36,252 bases of DNA, from positions 1 through 36,252 of the forward strand of contig JAQXSY010000133.1 in the NCBI GenBank assembly GCA_029219205.1, written 5' to 3'. Shown here one piece after another: positions 27,998 to 36,252 of this stretch. A model generated the notes under the pieces. It was not told where the DNA came from. It did not search any database and saw nothing but the letters and a program-made list of their open reading frames with translations. How positions within the stretch are numbered: the stretch's first letter is position 1; every line of letters starts with the position of its first letter. The translations under genes and the position numbers were made by a program. This DNA is from Bacillota bacterium. GTDB lineage: Bacteria; Bacillota; Clostridia; Oscillospirales; CAG-272.

Positions 27998-28612
27998 ATG
28001 AATTATCCCGTAATAGAGTATGATGTCATACTCCCGGAGAACTTCAGAAGGGAAGAGAAGCTTCCGCTCATAGCCTACCTTTGCGATGTACCGGACGGAA
28101 AAGTCCCGGCTGTATTTGAGCTCGGCTGCAGGGAAGCCGGAGTACGGGCAATAGTCGTTGCGGCAAAATGCCCAAAAGGGCTGCATTGGGAAAACATGCT
28201 TTATGAGATAGGCGATATGCTCGCAAAAGCTGCCTCGGACTATAACGCCGATCCCGACCGTATTTCGCTTACCGGAATGGGCGACGGAGCATACGGCGTT
28301 TGGTATTTTGCTTGTTTAAACAATAATATCATATCGGCAGCGGCTCCGGTCTGCGGAGGCGGCATGAGCTGGTACGCCGGAAGCATCGGAAAAACTCCCG
28401 TATGGGCGTTTCACGGCTCCGCAGACGACATTATCGATCGTATAAACTCGATGGAAATGGTCGATAAAGTCAATCTTTCCGGAGGAACGGCAAAAATCTC
28501 GATTTTCCCCGGCTTGGGACACGATATCATGAACGAAGCTTACACCGCGGAGCTTGTAAAGTGGCTTACGTCAAAAGTACGCGGCGTTTATGAAGACGAG
28601 GAGGATGCATAA
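27998..28612 (+). CDS. alpha/beta-hydrolase fold protein lacking the catalytic Ser (pseudo-esterase)
   Basis: Collinear with the next gene ('ISLTGMGDGAYGVWYFACL...APVCGGG...PVWAFHGSADD...GLGHDIM'); GLSMGG replaced by GMGDGA. Listed start 27986 is GTG. Confidence 0.82.
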   Translation: MNYPVIEYDVILPENFRREEKLPLIAYLCDVPDGKVPAVFELGCREAGVRAIVVAAKCPKGLHWENMLYEIGDMLAKAASDYNADPDRISLTGMGDGAYGVWYFACLNNNIISAAAPVCGGGMSWYAGSIGKTPVWAFHGSADDIIDRINSMEMVDKVNLSGGTAKISIFPGLGHDIMNEAYTAELVKWLTSKVRGVYEDEEDA

Positions 28613-29238
28613 TGAGACCCGATATAAAACTTAATTATATACTGACAACGCCTACCGGTTTTGATCCGGCAAAGGAATCGCTTCCGATGATCGTTTTTCT
28701 TCACGGCGCCGGAGAACGCGGTAACAATATCGACTCGGTCAAAGCTCACGGAGTTCCGAAACACTTTTCGGCCGACCCGGACTACCGCGGACTGCGCGTT
28801 ATAACGCTTTCTCCCCAGTGCCCGGACAACGTCGTCTGGACATGCCTTCCGCTCGAGGTTATGTCTCTTGTCAAAGAAAAGGCGGCGGAGCTTAATGCGG
28901 ATCCGGCGCGTATATCACTTACCGGATTGAGCATGGGCGGCTTCGGAACCTGGGAGCTCGGCTCTCTTTATCCGGACTTTTTCTGTGCGCTCGGACCGGT
29001 GTGCGGAAGCGGCTCGCCTCTGAACGCGCATAAACTCGTGAAGCTTCCCATATGGGCTTTCCACGGCGACCTTGACGACTGTGTTCCCTGCTGGCGTTCG
29101 TCGGAAATGGTTAATGCGGTAAACAAGCTCGGAGGAAACGCTCAGCTGACAATCTGTGAAGGCGTTTGGCACAACTCCTGGGAAAACGCATACGACAAAG
29201 ACGATCTGATTCCGTGGCTTGCCGCGCAAAGCCGGTAA
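28612..29238 (+). CDS. alpha/beta-hydrolase (phospholipase/esterase family)
   Basis: 'VFLHGAGERGNN', 'ISLTGLSMGGFGTWEL', 'IWAFHGDLDDCVP', 'GVWHNSWE'; start overlaps preceding stop (TAATG). Confidence 0.9.
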   Translation: MRPDIKLNYILTTPTGFDPAKESLPMIVFLHGAGERGNNIDSVKAHGVPKHFSADPDYRGLRVITLSPQCPDNVVWTCLPLEVMSLVKEKAAELNADPARISLTGLSMGGFGTWELGSLYPDFFCALGPVCGSGSPLNAHKLVKLPIWAFHGDLDDCVPCWRSSEMVNAVNKLGGNAQLTICEGVWHNSWENAYDKDDLIPWLAAQSR

Positions 29239-29244
29239 ACGAAT

Positions 29245-30921
29245 ATGAAAGCCGGCCCGAACGAATCTTCAAATGAAAACGTCCTCGGCAAACGCCGGGG
29301 CTTTTCGGATTTTTTCACCGGATTTATTCTTATATTCACGCTGACAGCCGCGCGCTTTACCGCCTACGGATTCACATACTTCAAACAGCTCGACGACTAC
29401 ATACAGTATGGAATATATCCAACCTTTACGTTTTCCGAAGCGCAACAAAAATTCGGCCTTCTCGCCGCGCGTCCGCTTTCAAATTCCGCCGACATTGTTT
29501 TCTGGGGAAAATTCTGGGGCTGCCTTGCCGCGGCTCTCCTGATTATTGCCGCGCTTTTCTCGCTTGCCGCAGTTATTCTGAAAACCGTTTTTTCCCGTTT
29601 TTTCGGAACCGGTCCGCTTTTCGCCGTTATACTCGCGCTGATCCCTCTTAATTTCGAAGGAACTTACTGGCTCTCGGCTTCAACCCGTATTGTCTGCGGA
29701 ATGTTTTGGGCGGCGCTCTCGGCATGGCTGCTTCTCCGCTTTGCGGAAACCGAAAAAATAAGGTTTGCGCTGCTTTTTCCCGCGGCTCAGCTCGCGGCGA
29801 TGTTTTCATACGAGCAGGCGTTTCTGTTTTCGGCGGCGCTGAACGCCATTGTCGCCTTTTTATGCATAAAAAAATGCCGTAAAGCGCTGCTGTCGCTCCC
29901 CGCAACGCTGCTCAGCGGCTTGCTTTACTTTATCTTCATTAAAATTTTTTCCGGCGGGCCGCTCTATTCCGGCGCATACGCAATGCCGGATTTTTTCTCC
30001 GCGGATTATTATGAAAAGCTGCTTCCGAAAACCGCAGAAATCATCTCCGAAACATTCAGCCTCGGCATTTACGGCACAGTTGTGCGCGGCGCCGCGCGGG
30101 GAATTCGATTTATTGTTTCTGACAGGCTTTGGATTTTCGCGTCGGTTTCCGTGGTTCTGTGTGCAGTATATTTTATAGTAAATATGCGTAGGAAAAACGA
30201 AACCGGCATCAGGAAAACAAAAACCCTCTTTGCGACAGCCGGTGCGTTCTTCGCCGCAGCCTGGCTCTGCGCTGCTCCGCTCGACGTATTTTTTATAATG
30301 GCAGAGCCTTATTTTTCAATGCGGAACACGGTTATGTGTCTTCCCGGAATTGCGCTTGCCGCCGATTCTGCCCTGCGCGCAGTCTTCAGAAAACCTCTTG
30401 TTCCCGCCGCCGTTTCGGCAGCGGCGGCACTTGTATTCTCAGCGGCGTCGGTGTCCGAGCTGCATGATTACAGAGAAACCGCCGCAAACGACAGCCATGT
30501 TATAAACGCGGTGATCTCCGACATCGGCGAGGACTCTCTATACGGTAAAATAGGAATTCTCAACGTCGAAATGTCTTATCTGACAGATTCAAACTGCCTG
30601 ATAAACGAACACATAACCGGCGTCACATCGTCATACTGGGCGCTGACCGGCGCAGTTAACGCCACTCTCGGCGCAAGACTGACCGGGAAAGTCACCATCG
30701 TTCCCCTGCCGTCAAAAACGCCGATGTGTTACCGCTGGAATTACGATATGAACCGCATAGACGGCTTTGACCGAGTCTATTTTTATATTCCCGATGAAAG
30801 CCGAATTATCCCTGTCGTTGCAAAAGAGGCGGATGGAGGCTTCATTTTCGCCGACGAAAACGGAAAAACCGTCGCAAAGGCTTTTCCGGACGGCGATGTC
30901 TGGCTGTTAAAAGCCGGATGA
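29245..30921 (+). CDS. polytopic membrane protein, GT-C glycosyltransferase-like
   Basis: 558 aa, about ten hydrophobic helices, 'KQLDDYIQYG' acidic loop after the first TM segment, extracytoplasmic C-terminal domain. Confidence 0.65.
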   Translation: MKAGPNESSNENVLGKRRGFSDFFTGFILIFTLTAARFTAYGFTYFKQLDDYIQYGIYPTFTFSEAQQKFGLLAARPLSNSADIVFWGKFWGCLAAALLIIAALFSLAAVILKTVFSRFFGTGPLFAVILALIPLNFEGTYWLSASTRIVCGMFWAALSAWLLLRFAETEKIRFALLFPAAQLAAMFSYEQAFLFSAALNAIVAFLCIKKCRKALLSLPATLLSGLLYFIFIKIFSGGPLYSGAYAMPDFFSADYYEKLLPKTAEIISETFSLGIYGTVVRGAARGIRFIVSDRLWIFASVSVVLCAVYFIVNMRRKNETGIRKTKTLFATAGAFFAAAWLCAAPLDVFFIMAEPYFSMRNTVMCLPGIALAADSALRAVFRKPLVPAAVSAAAALVFSAASVSELHDYRETAANDSHVINAVISDIGEDSLYGKIGILNVEMSYLTDSNCLINEHITGVTSSYWALTGAVNATLGARLTGKVTIVPLPSKTPMCYRWNYDMNRIDGFDRVYFYIPDESRIIPVVAKEADGGFIFADENGKTVAKAFPDGDVWLLKAG

Positions 30922-30965
30922 ATTATTCTCTGAATCAGTCAAGGAAAGGATTTTAAATTCGTTTT

Positions 30966-31817
30966 ATGAAAGCATTGTTCGGTCCCGGCGGAAACTCCGA
31001 GAGTTTTTATGCAGAAGGAAAAAAGCACACGTTTCAGGCGCCGGCCTGGCTCAGGGAAAAAGGGCTGGGCGCGTATGAATACCAGGCGGGCAACGGTATC
31101 ACCGGCAGCGCGGATACGTTCCGTAAAATCGGCGAAGAGGCAAAACTCAACGGTATAGCGCTTTCTTTTCACGCGCCGTATTTTATCTCTCTTTCGGGCG
31201 CTGTAACCGAAACCCGGCTTAAAAGCATCGGCTATATAAAAAAATCGCTTGAAGCGGCGGATCTTATGGAAGCGGGAATTATTGTCGTGCACGCCGGATC
31301 CGCGGGCAAACTTGAACGCGGCGAGGCTATGGAACTTGCCAAAGACACGCTATACAAAGCGCTCGAAGAAACAGACGGAGCCTCTGCCTACATAGGCGTT
31401 GAAACTATGGGAAAGCAGAATCAGCTCGGAACGCTTGAAGAAGTCGTTGAGCTCTGCAAGCTTGATAAAAGGCTCAGACCCGTCGTTGATTTCGGTCATC
31501 TCAACGCGCGAAATCTGGGCGGACTCTATACCTGTCCCGACGATTACAGAGCCGTGTTCGACTATGTCGGATGCAGGCTCGGAGCGGAATATGCAAACTC
31601 GCTTCACTGCCATTTTTCAAAAATCGAATACACAAAAGGCGGAGAAAAAAAGCATCTGACCTTTTTGGACAACATTTTCGGACCGGATTTCGAACCGCTT
31701 TGCGAAGCTATAGCCAAAGACGGACTTGCTCCGAGAATCATATGCGAATCGTCGGGCACAATGGCCGAGGACGCGCTTGCAATGCAGACGGCTTATGAAT
31801 ATTATGCGGGAGCTTGA
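30966..31817 (+). CDS. endonuclease IV-like TIM-barrel (AP endonuclease 2 family)
   Basis: Order of metal-ligand motifs 'FHAPY', 'VVHAG', 'GVETMGK', 'VVDFGHLNA', 'HCHFSK', 'KKHLTF', 'IICES' fits Nfo. Confidence 0.85.
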   Translation: MKALFGPGGNSESFYAEGKKHTFQAPAWLREKGLGAYEYQAGNGITGSADTFRKIGEEAKLNGIALSFHAPYFISLSGAVTETRLKSIGYIKKSLEAADLMEAGIIVVHAGSAGKLERGEAMELAKDTLYKALEETDGASAYIGVETMGKQNQLGTLEEVVELCKLDKRLRPVVDFGHLNARNLGGLYTCPDDYRAVFDYVGCRLGAEYANSLHCHFSKIEYTKGGEKKHLTFLDNIFGPDFEPLCEAIAKDGLAPRIICESSGTMAEDALAMQTAYEYYAGA

Positions 31818-32256
31818 CGAAAAAATGATGGCTCTCGCGTTAGACGAGGCGAAAAAAGCGTTTCTGTGCGACGAAACTCCGATTGGCGCGATTATCTCGC
31901 GAAACGGAGAGGTCGTTGCCGCCGCTCATAACCGGCGGGAAACCGACAAAAACGCGCTTGCGCACGCCGAAATTATCTGTATAAACGAGGCCTGCCGCAA
32001 ACTCGGCGGCTGGCGGCTTCCCGGATGTACGCTTTACGTTACGCTCGAGCCTTGCCCCATGTGCGCCGGAGCGATAATTAACGCGCGCATTGAACGCGTT
32101 GTATACGCGCTCAAAGATTTTAAATCCGGATCTCTCGGCAGCATCGTAAATCTTGCCGCCTACCCCTACAACCATAGGCCAAAAGTCGAATCCGGAGTAT
32201 TTTCGGAAGAATCCCGCGAATTGCTCAGATCTTTTTTTCGTAAAAAACGAAGCTGA
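31804..32256 (+). CDS. tadA: tRNA-specific adenosine-34 deaminase
   Basis: 'ALAHAEIICINEACRKLGGWRLPGCTLYVTLEPCPMCAGAI' canonical; start uncertain (31795, 31804 or 31825). Confidence 0.93.
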   Translation: MRELDEKMMALALDEAKKAFLCDETPIGAIISRNGEVVAAAHNRRETDKNALAHAEIICINEACRKLGGWRLPGCTLYVTLEPCPMCAGAIINARIERVVYALKDFKSGSLGSIVNLAAYPYNHRPKVESGVFSEESRELLRSFFRKKRS

Positions 32257-32259
32257 TTA

Positions 32260-32288
32260 TTGCAATCTTTTCAATAATATTGTATAAT
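32260..32288 (+). promoter_or_regulatory. sigma-A promoter for the isomerase / AlkP-superfamily / oxidoreductase operon
   Basis: TTGCAA-17 bp-TATAAT. Confidence 0.68.
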
Positions 32289-32371
32289 TTATTTACCGCA
32301 TAATTTGAAAAATTAATATCCCCAAATTACGGCTGAATACAAAACAAACTTCCATGAAAGGATATAAACAA

Positions 32372-33172
32372 ATGATTAAACTCGGTGTTAACAGCGTGCT
32401 TTTCAAAACAGTCGATTTTCCGACCGCCGCTGTGCAGATTGCAAGATGCGGCTACGACGGCATTGAGATTTCTGCGATCGAAGGAATGTGCGAGCATCTT
32501 GACGTTTACCACTGGCGTGAGCAAAAGGAGACTCTGCTCAGCGCGGTCAAAGACAACGGTCTAAGTTTTCTTTCAACCGAAATGGCCACGCACAACCGCG
32601 ACAGACTGCTCCACGGTTTTGAAGCCTGCGCGGAGCTCGGAATTCCGGTAGTAAACATCGGTCCCGGAGGAGCAATGAACGATGAAGAATCGTTTAAGCA
32701 GATTTCCGAAGAAATTCAGCAGATATCCGAAGACGCCGAAAAATTCGGCATCACGCTCTGCGTGAAGGCTCATGTCGGCGGCGCTGTCTGGAACACGCCT
32801 ACAACGCTCAGACTTATGGAAACAGTAACTTCGCCTGCTTTCGGAGTAGATATGGATCCCAGCCACATCCACCGTTCCGGTGAAAATCCCGTTGAAGCCA
32901 TACGTGAAGTTCTGCCCAAAATGAAGCATATTCATATCCGCGACTGCACCGGAGCGGGACCGGCTCCCGGAACTCCATTGCTTCAGATATGCGGAACAGG
33001 TGAAATTGACCTTTTCGGTTACTTCCGTGAAATGATCAATGCAGGTTACGACGGTCCGGTTTCCCTTGAAGTCATCGGCTCCATCGAAGATATAACCGAA
33101 GCAACGCTCATCGCCGCCGAATCCTATGGCTATATGAACGCAATTCTTCGTAGCCTAGGCGCAAGGAAATAA
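32372..33172 (+). CDS. sugar phosphate isomerase/epimerase (TIM barrel)
   Basis: 'KLGVNSVLFKTVDFPTAAVQIARCGYDGIEISAIEG...GVDMDPSHIHRSGENPVEAIREVLPKMKHIHIRDCTG'. Confidence 0.88.
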   Translation: MIKLGVNSVLFKTVDFPTAAVQIARCGYDGIEISAIEGMCEHLDVYHWREQKETLLSAVKDNGLSFLSTEMATHNRDRLLHGFEACAELGIPVVNIGPGGAMNDEESFKQISEEIQQISEDAEKFGITLCVKAHVGGAVWNTPTTLRLMETVTSPAFGVDMDPSHIHRSGENPVEAIREVLPKMKHIHIRDCTGAGPAPGTPLLQICGTGEIDLFGYFREMINAGYDGPVSLEVIGSIEDITEATLIAAESYGYMNAILRSLGARK

Positions 33173-33199
33173 TTGAAAAGTTTATAAAGGAGCAAAAAA

Positions 33200-34582
33200 A
33201 TGAATAAGAAACCGAATATTCTCTTTTTTGGAATAGACAGCCTTCGTTCTGACCATATGAGCCTCTACGGATACAACAGACTGACAACCCCCAATATAGA
33301 CAAATACCTTGAGGACAACTCCGTTGTTTTTGACAATATGTTCTCGCCGTCGATTCCCACTACGCCGGGATACGCTTCGATGCTTACCGGTATGGACTGC
33401 TTCGGAACAGACTGCGTCGCGCTCCGCCACGATGGTCCGCTTACTTCGGAGGTAAAAACACTTCCCGAGGTTCTCGGTGAAAACGGCTACGAGACCACCA
33501 TGATAGGTTTCAGAGGCAATGCCGCGTCCAGAGGATTTCAGAATTACATTGAATACGCAAACTGGAACCCCACAAAGGCAAAATTCTGCAACGAAGTGAC
33601 GATTCCCGAACTTGACCGTCTTGCAAAAGGCGACAAACCCTTCTTCCTCATGATCCGTCACATGGACCCGCATTCTCCGTATTACGCTCCGAAACCTTAC
33701 GACCGCCTTTTCTACAACGGAAACGAATTTGACCCCAATAACAAATCGCTTAAGCCCGTTTATGAATTCAAACCCTTCCGCGACTATTTCCTGACCTGGT
33801 TCCCGGAGGGCTGCACCGACGCCGAATACATTATCGCACAGTACGACGGCTCCGTTGCATATATGGACGCATGCATCAATCAGATTCTGCTCCGTCTTAA
33901 GTATCTCGGAATCGAAGACGATACAATCGTTGTCTTTACATCCGACCACGGCGAAACGCTTTATGATCACGACTGCTATTTCGATCATCACAGCACCTAC
34001 GACAATGTCCTTAATGTTCCGCTTGCAATAAAATGGAGCGGCCTCGAATACACGGGACGCGTACAGGACTATACGCAGGTCAAGGACATAATGCCGACTC
34101 TGCTTTCGCTTATCGGAATCGACTCCGGCATAGACTTCAACGGACGCGATATGACTCCTGCAATGCGCGGTGAATACGTTCCCGCAGAGTCAGAGTTCTA
34201 TATAACCGAGGCAACCTGGATGCGTAAGCACGGCTGGCGTACGCCTGAATGGAAGCTTATCGTCGCTCTTGAGCCGGACTTCCATTACAAGCCCGAAATT
34301 GAGCTCTACAATCTTATCGACGATCCCGGAGAAAATAAAAACGTCGCCGACGAGAATCCCGACGTTGTTGAATTCCTCAAGGCGCGTATGGAAGCACATA
34401 TTGCAAAACGCGAGGCTGAAACGGGCCGAAAGAACCCCATGTACACAAATCTGAACTGGAACCATTTCGGAAGACCGTTTGAATCCTCCGACGAGGCTTA
34501 CAACTCTCTGCACATCGGCGATCCCGAAGCTGCAAAACGGCTTCAGGCAAAGCTCTCCGAGCAGGGCGTCGACCTGAAATAA
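33200..34582 (+). CDS. alkaline-phosphatase-superfamily ('sulfatase-like') hydrolase without FGly motif
   Basis: 'ILFFGIDSLRSDHMSLYGYNRLTTPNID', 'SIPTTPGYASMLTG', 'VVFTSDHGETLYDH'; RBS AAAGGAG. Confidence 0.88.
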   Translation: MNKKPNILFFGIDSLRSDHMSLYGYNRLTTPNIDKYLEDNSVVFDNMFSPSIPTTPGYASMLTGMDCFGTDCVALRHDGPLTSEVKTLPEVLGENGYETTMIGFRGNAASRGFQNYIEYANWNPTKAKFCNEVTIPELDRLAKGDKPFFLMIRHMDPHSPYYAPKPYDRLFYNGNEFDPNNKSLKPVYEFKPFRDYFLTWFPEGCTDAEYIIAQYDGSVAYMDACINQILLRLKYLGIEDDTIVVFTSDHGETLYDHDCYFDHHSTYDNVLNVPLAIKWSGLEYTGRVQDYTQVKDIMPTLLSLIGIDSGIDFNGRDMTPAMRGEYVPAESEFYITEATWMRKHGWRTPEWKLIVALEPDFHYKPEIELYNLIDDPGENKNVADENPDVVEFLKARMEAHIAKREAETGRKNPMYTNLNWNHFGRPFESSDEAYNSLHIGDPEAAKRLQAKLSEQGVDLK

Positions 34583-34633
34583 GTTATTACAACAATATCA
34601 TCCGATTTTTTAATTCAAAGGAGTTACATCAAG

Positions 34634-35722
34634 ATGAACAGTCCGATTAAAGTTGCAATTGTCGGTATGGGCGGCATCGGTCATACACATGCAAGATGCT
34701 ACAAAAACGATTCTCTTGCCGAACTTGTTGCGGTTTGCGATTTAATTAAGGAAAAGGCAGACAGCGCTGCGGAAGAATTCGGCTGCAAAGCGTTTTACAG
34801 CCTTAAGGAAATGCTTTCCGCCATGCCGGAAATCGACGTTGTAGACGTAACAACCTCCGGTTACGAAAACGGTTCGCTCCATTTTGAACCTGCTATGCAG
34901 GCGCTCGACGCAGGCAAGAACGTTCTTGTTGAAAAACCGATCTGTGCCGACATCAGAGACGCGCGCGAGCTTGTAAAATTTGCCGCCGATAAGGACCTTT
35001 ATCTCGGCTGCAACCTCAACCACTATTTTTCGGAGCCCGCCTTCAAGGCAGACCAGATTATCAAGGACGGCGGCGTCGGAGAACAGATCTACTGTATGCA
35101 TAAAGTCGGCTTCAACGGCTGCGCAGCAAACTACGGCGGAGCGCCGGACCCCAGATCAAGATGGCAGAAGCCCTACTCGCACGCAAAAGCGTTCCTGACT
35201 CATCCCTTCTCGGTAATGCGTCACTTCTGCGGCGACGTTACACACATACAGGCGTTTATGGACAAGCCCGGTTTCCGCCGTTCCTCGGGAGACCTTATGC
35301 TTTCCATTCAGTCAATTCATATGAAGTTTGAAAACGGCTGCGTCGGATACCTGCTCAGTCAGCGCGGAGACGCTATGTTCGGTCTCGGCGGCTGGTGGTC
35401 GTTTGAGCTTGCCGGCGCAAACGGCACATTTGTCATCGAAAACTGCGTCGAAAAGCTTACCTATTACAAAAACGGCGCGGAGCCTGAGGTCACAAACACC
35501 GGCGTTAAAGAATTCGGCGCAACTTTCCCGCTCCGTATACACGCATTCCTCGAAGACCTCACAAATAATGTTCCGAAGGAATATCTGCGTTCTTCCGGAC
35601 GTGATGCGCTTGCAACTCTCGAATACATCTTCGCGGCTATCGATTCCTTTGAAAGCGGCGGAGAAATCGTCCGTCCGCACGCTCTGCCTCCGTTCCACGG
35701 CAGCGTAGGATACGTTTATTAA
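34634..35722 (+). CDS. Gfo/Idh/MocA family oxidoreductase
   Basis: 'KVAIVGMGGIGHTHARCYKND', 'AGKNVLVEKPICADIRDARELV'. Confidence 0.93.
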   Translation: MNSPIKVAIVGMGGIGHTHARCYKNDSLAELVAVCDLIKEKADSAAEEFGCKAFYSLKEMLSAMPEIDVVDVTTSGYENGSLHFEPAMQALDAGKNVLVEKPICADIRDARELVKFAADKDLYLGCNLNHYFSEPAFKADQIIKDGGVGEQIYCMHKVGFNGCAANYGGAPDPRSRWQKPYSHAKAFLTHPFSVMRHFCGDVTHIQAFMDKPGFRRSSGDLMLSIQSIHMKFENGCVGYLLSQRGDAMFGLGGWWSFELAGANGTFVIENCVEKLTYYKNGAEPEVTNTGVKEFGATFPLRIHAFLEDLTNNVPKEYLRSSGRDALATLEYIFAAIDSFESGGEIVRPHALPPFHGSVGYVY

Positions 35723-35858
35723 TTCGTCGGTTTTACATCGGTTTTGCGGTTCATTCGTTTTTTCGGAATGTGTAATCTTCCGCGGTAATTTAAAACAGAA
35801 TGAACTCAGACGGTAAAAAAGACGGTCGGGCAAAGTGCGGTAATTAAAAAACACAAAT

Positions 35859-35905
35859 AAAAAGACGGTTCGGCTTTACGGCTGCGCCGTCTTTTGCCTT
35901 TTTTT
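35859..35905 (+). terminator. Rho-independent terminator
   Basis: AAAAGACGG (35860-35868)/CCGTCTTTT (35887-35895) followed by a T7 run. Confidence 0.75.
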
Positions 35906-36008
35906 GCTGTATTGCGGACTTTTTCGGTGCTGTGAAACGGAAAGAGCCCCGCGCGGGATTACAACTGCGGACGGGCATAAACCGATGAAATATGGGCTTT
36001 CATGAGGA

Positions 36009-36037
36009 TTGACAGACTCGTTCTAAAAGGTTATAAT
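36009..36037 (+). promoter_or_regulatory. Consensus sigma-A promoter
   Basis: TTGACA (36009-36014)-17 bp-TATAAT (36032-36037): both hexamers perfect. Confidence 0.85.
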
Positions 36038-36228
36038 TAAAAACAGTAAATTCGCGGCAACCGAACGCGTTCCTGCCTGTGCGGCAGAGACCTGAATAAG
36101 TAAGATTTCCGGTACACGGCATGACTCATCTGATTTTCTCTGTTTCTGTTACAAAAAAAAGCGCCGCTGCGCGCGCTGAAAAAGGCGCAGTAAATCAGCC
36201 TCCCCTTTTTGGGCGAAAGGAGAACAAA

Positions 36229-36252
36229 ATGAATCAAAAGCAGTACACAAGA
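36229..36252 (+). CDS. start of an unidentified gene (3' truncated by window), MNQKQYTR...
   Basis: ATG preceded by AAAGGAG; downstream of the 36009 promoter. Confidence 0.5.

Noticed and set aside
33182-33991. 269-aa minus-strand ORF opposite the AlkP-superfamily gene
   Set aside because: Mirror-frame ORF of a convincing coding gene; no SD or motif.
36050-36085. SAM-I riboswitch-like string (CGGCAACC...TTCCTGCC)
   Set aside because: Only a fragment of the 3' half resembles the consensus; the 5' AGAG-GGAGGGA-CTGGCCC part is absent.
1-36252. CRISPR arrays, tRNA/rRNA genes, transposases or integrases
   Set aside because: None seen: no periodic short repeats, no tRNA T-loop/anticodon patterns, no recognised transposase or recombinase motifs.

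Overview
The window looks like a Clostridia-type (low-GC Firmicute) chromosomal segment of about 36 kb, apparently a mosaic. I saw no rRNA, tRNA, CRISPR array or transposase. From left to right: (1) a rhamnoside-use cassette (partial GPH/MFS symporter, GH78 alpha-L-rhamnosidase, NAD-dependent epimerase); (2) a resistance- or export-like block with a MATE exporter, a cytidine/blasticidin-deaminase-like enzyme, and a LytTR regulator - GHKL kinase - heterodimeric ABC exporter locus with a recognisable tandem LytTR operator; (3) an AT-rich stretch with a lipoprotein, a decayed S8 subtilase and a complete small transcription unit for a 34-aa Cys-containing peptide that is absent from the ORF track; (4) an FAD oxidoreductase, GNAT, DUF3842 and two small membrane proteins; (5) a minus-strand cyclophilin / CysN(C)-like GTPase / HD-hydrolase operon, YtvI, and a sulfotransferase; (6) housekeeping and metabolic genes (ABC, pgeF, rnhA, a tandem alpha/beta-hydrolase pair whose first copy lacks the nucleophile, endonuclease IV, tadA); and (7) an isomerase / AlkP-superfamily / Gfo-Idh-MocA operon whose 'sulfatase' lacks the FGly cysteine. 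The best leads are the 34-aa peptide unit (14533-14761), the LytTR operator inside an inverted repeat (11692-11738), the palindromic promoter (5440-5484), the pseudo-esterase tandem, and the CysN-like GTPase operon with a degenerate APS-kinase domain. All calls come from reading the sequence; no searches or computations were run.
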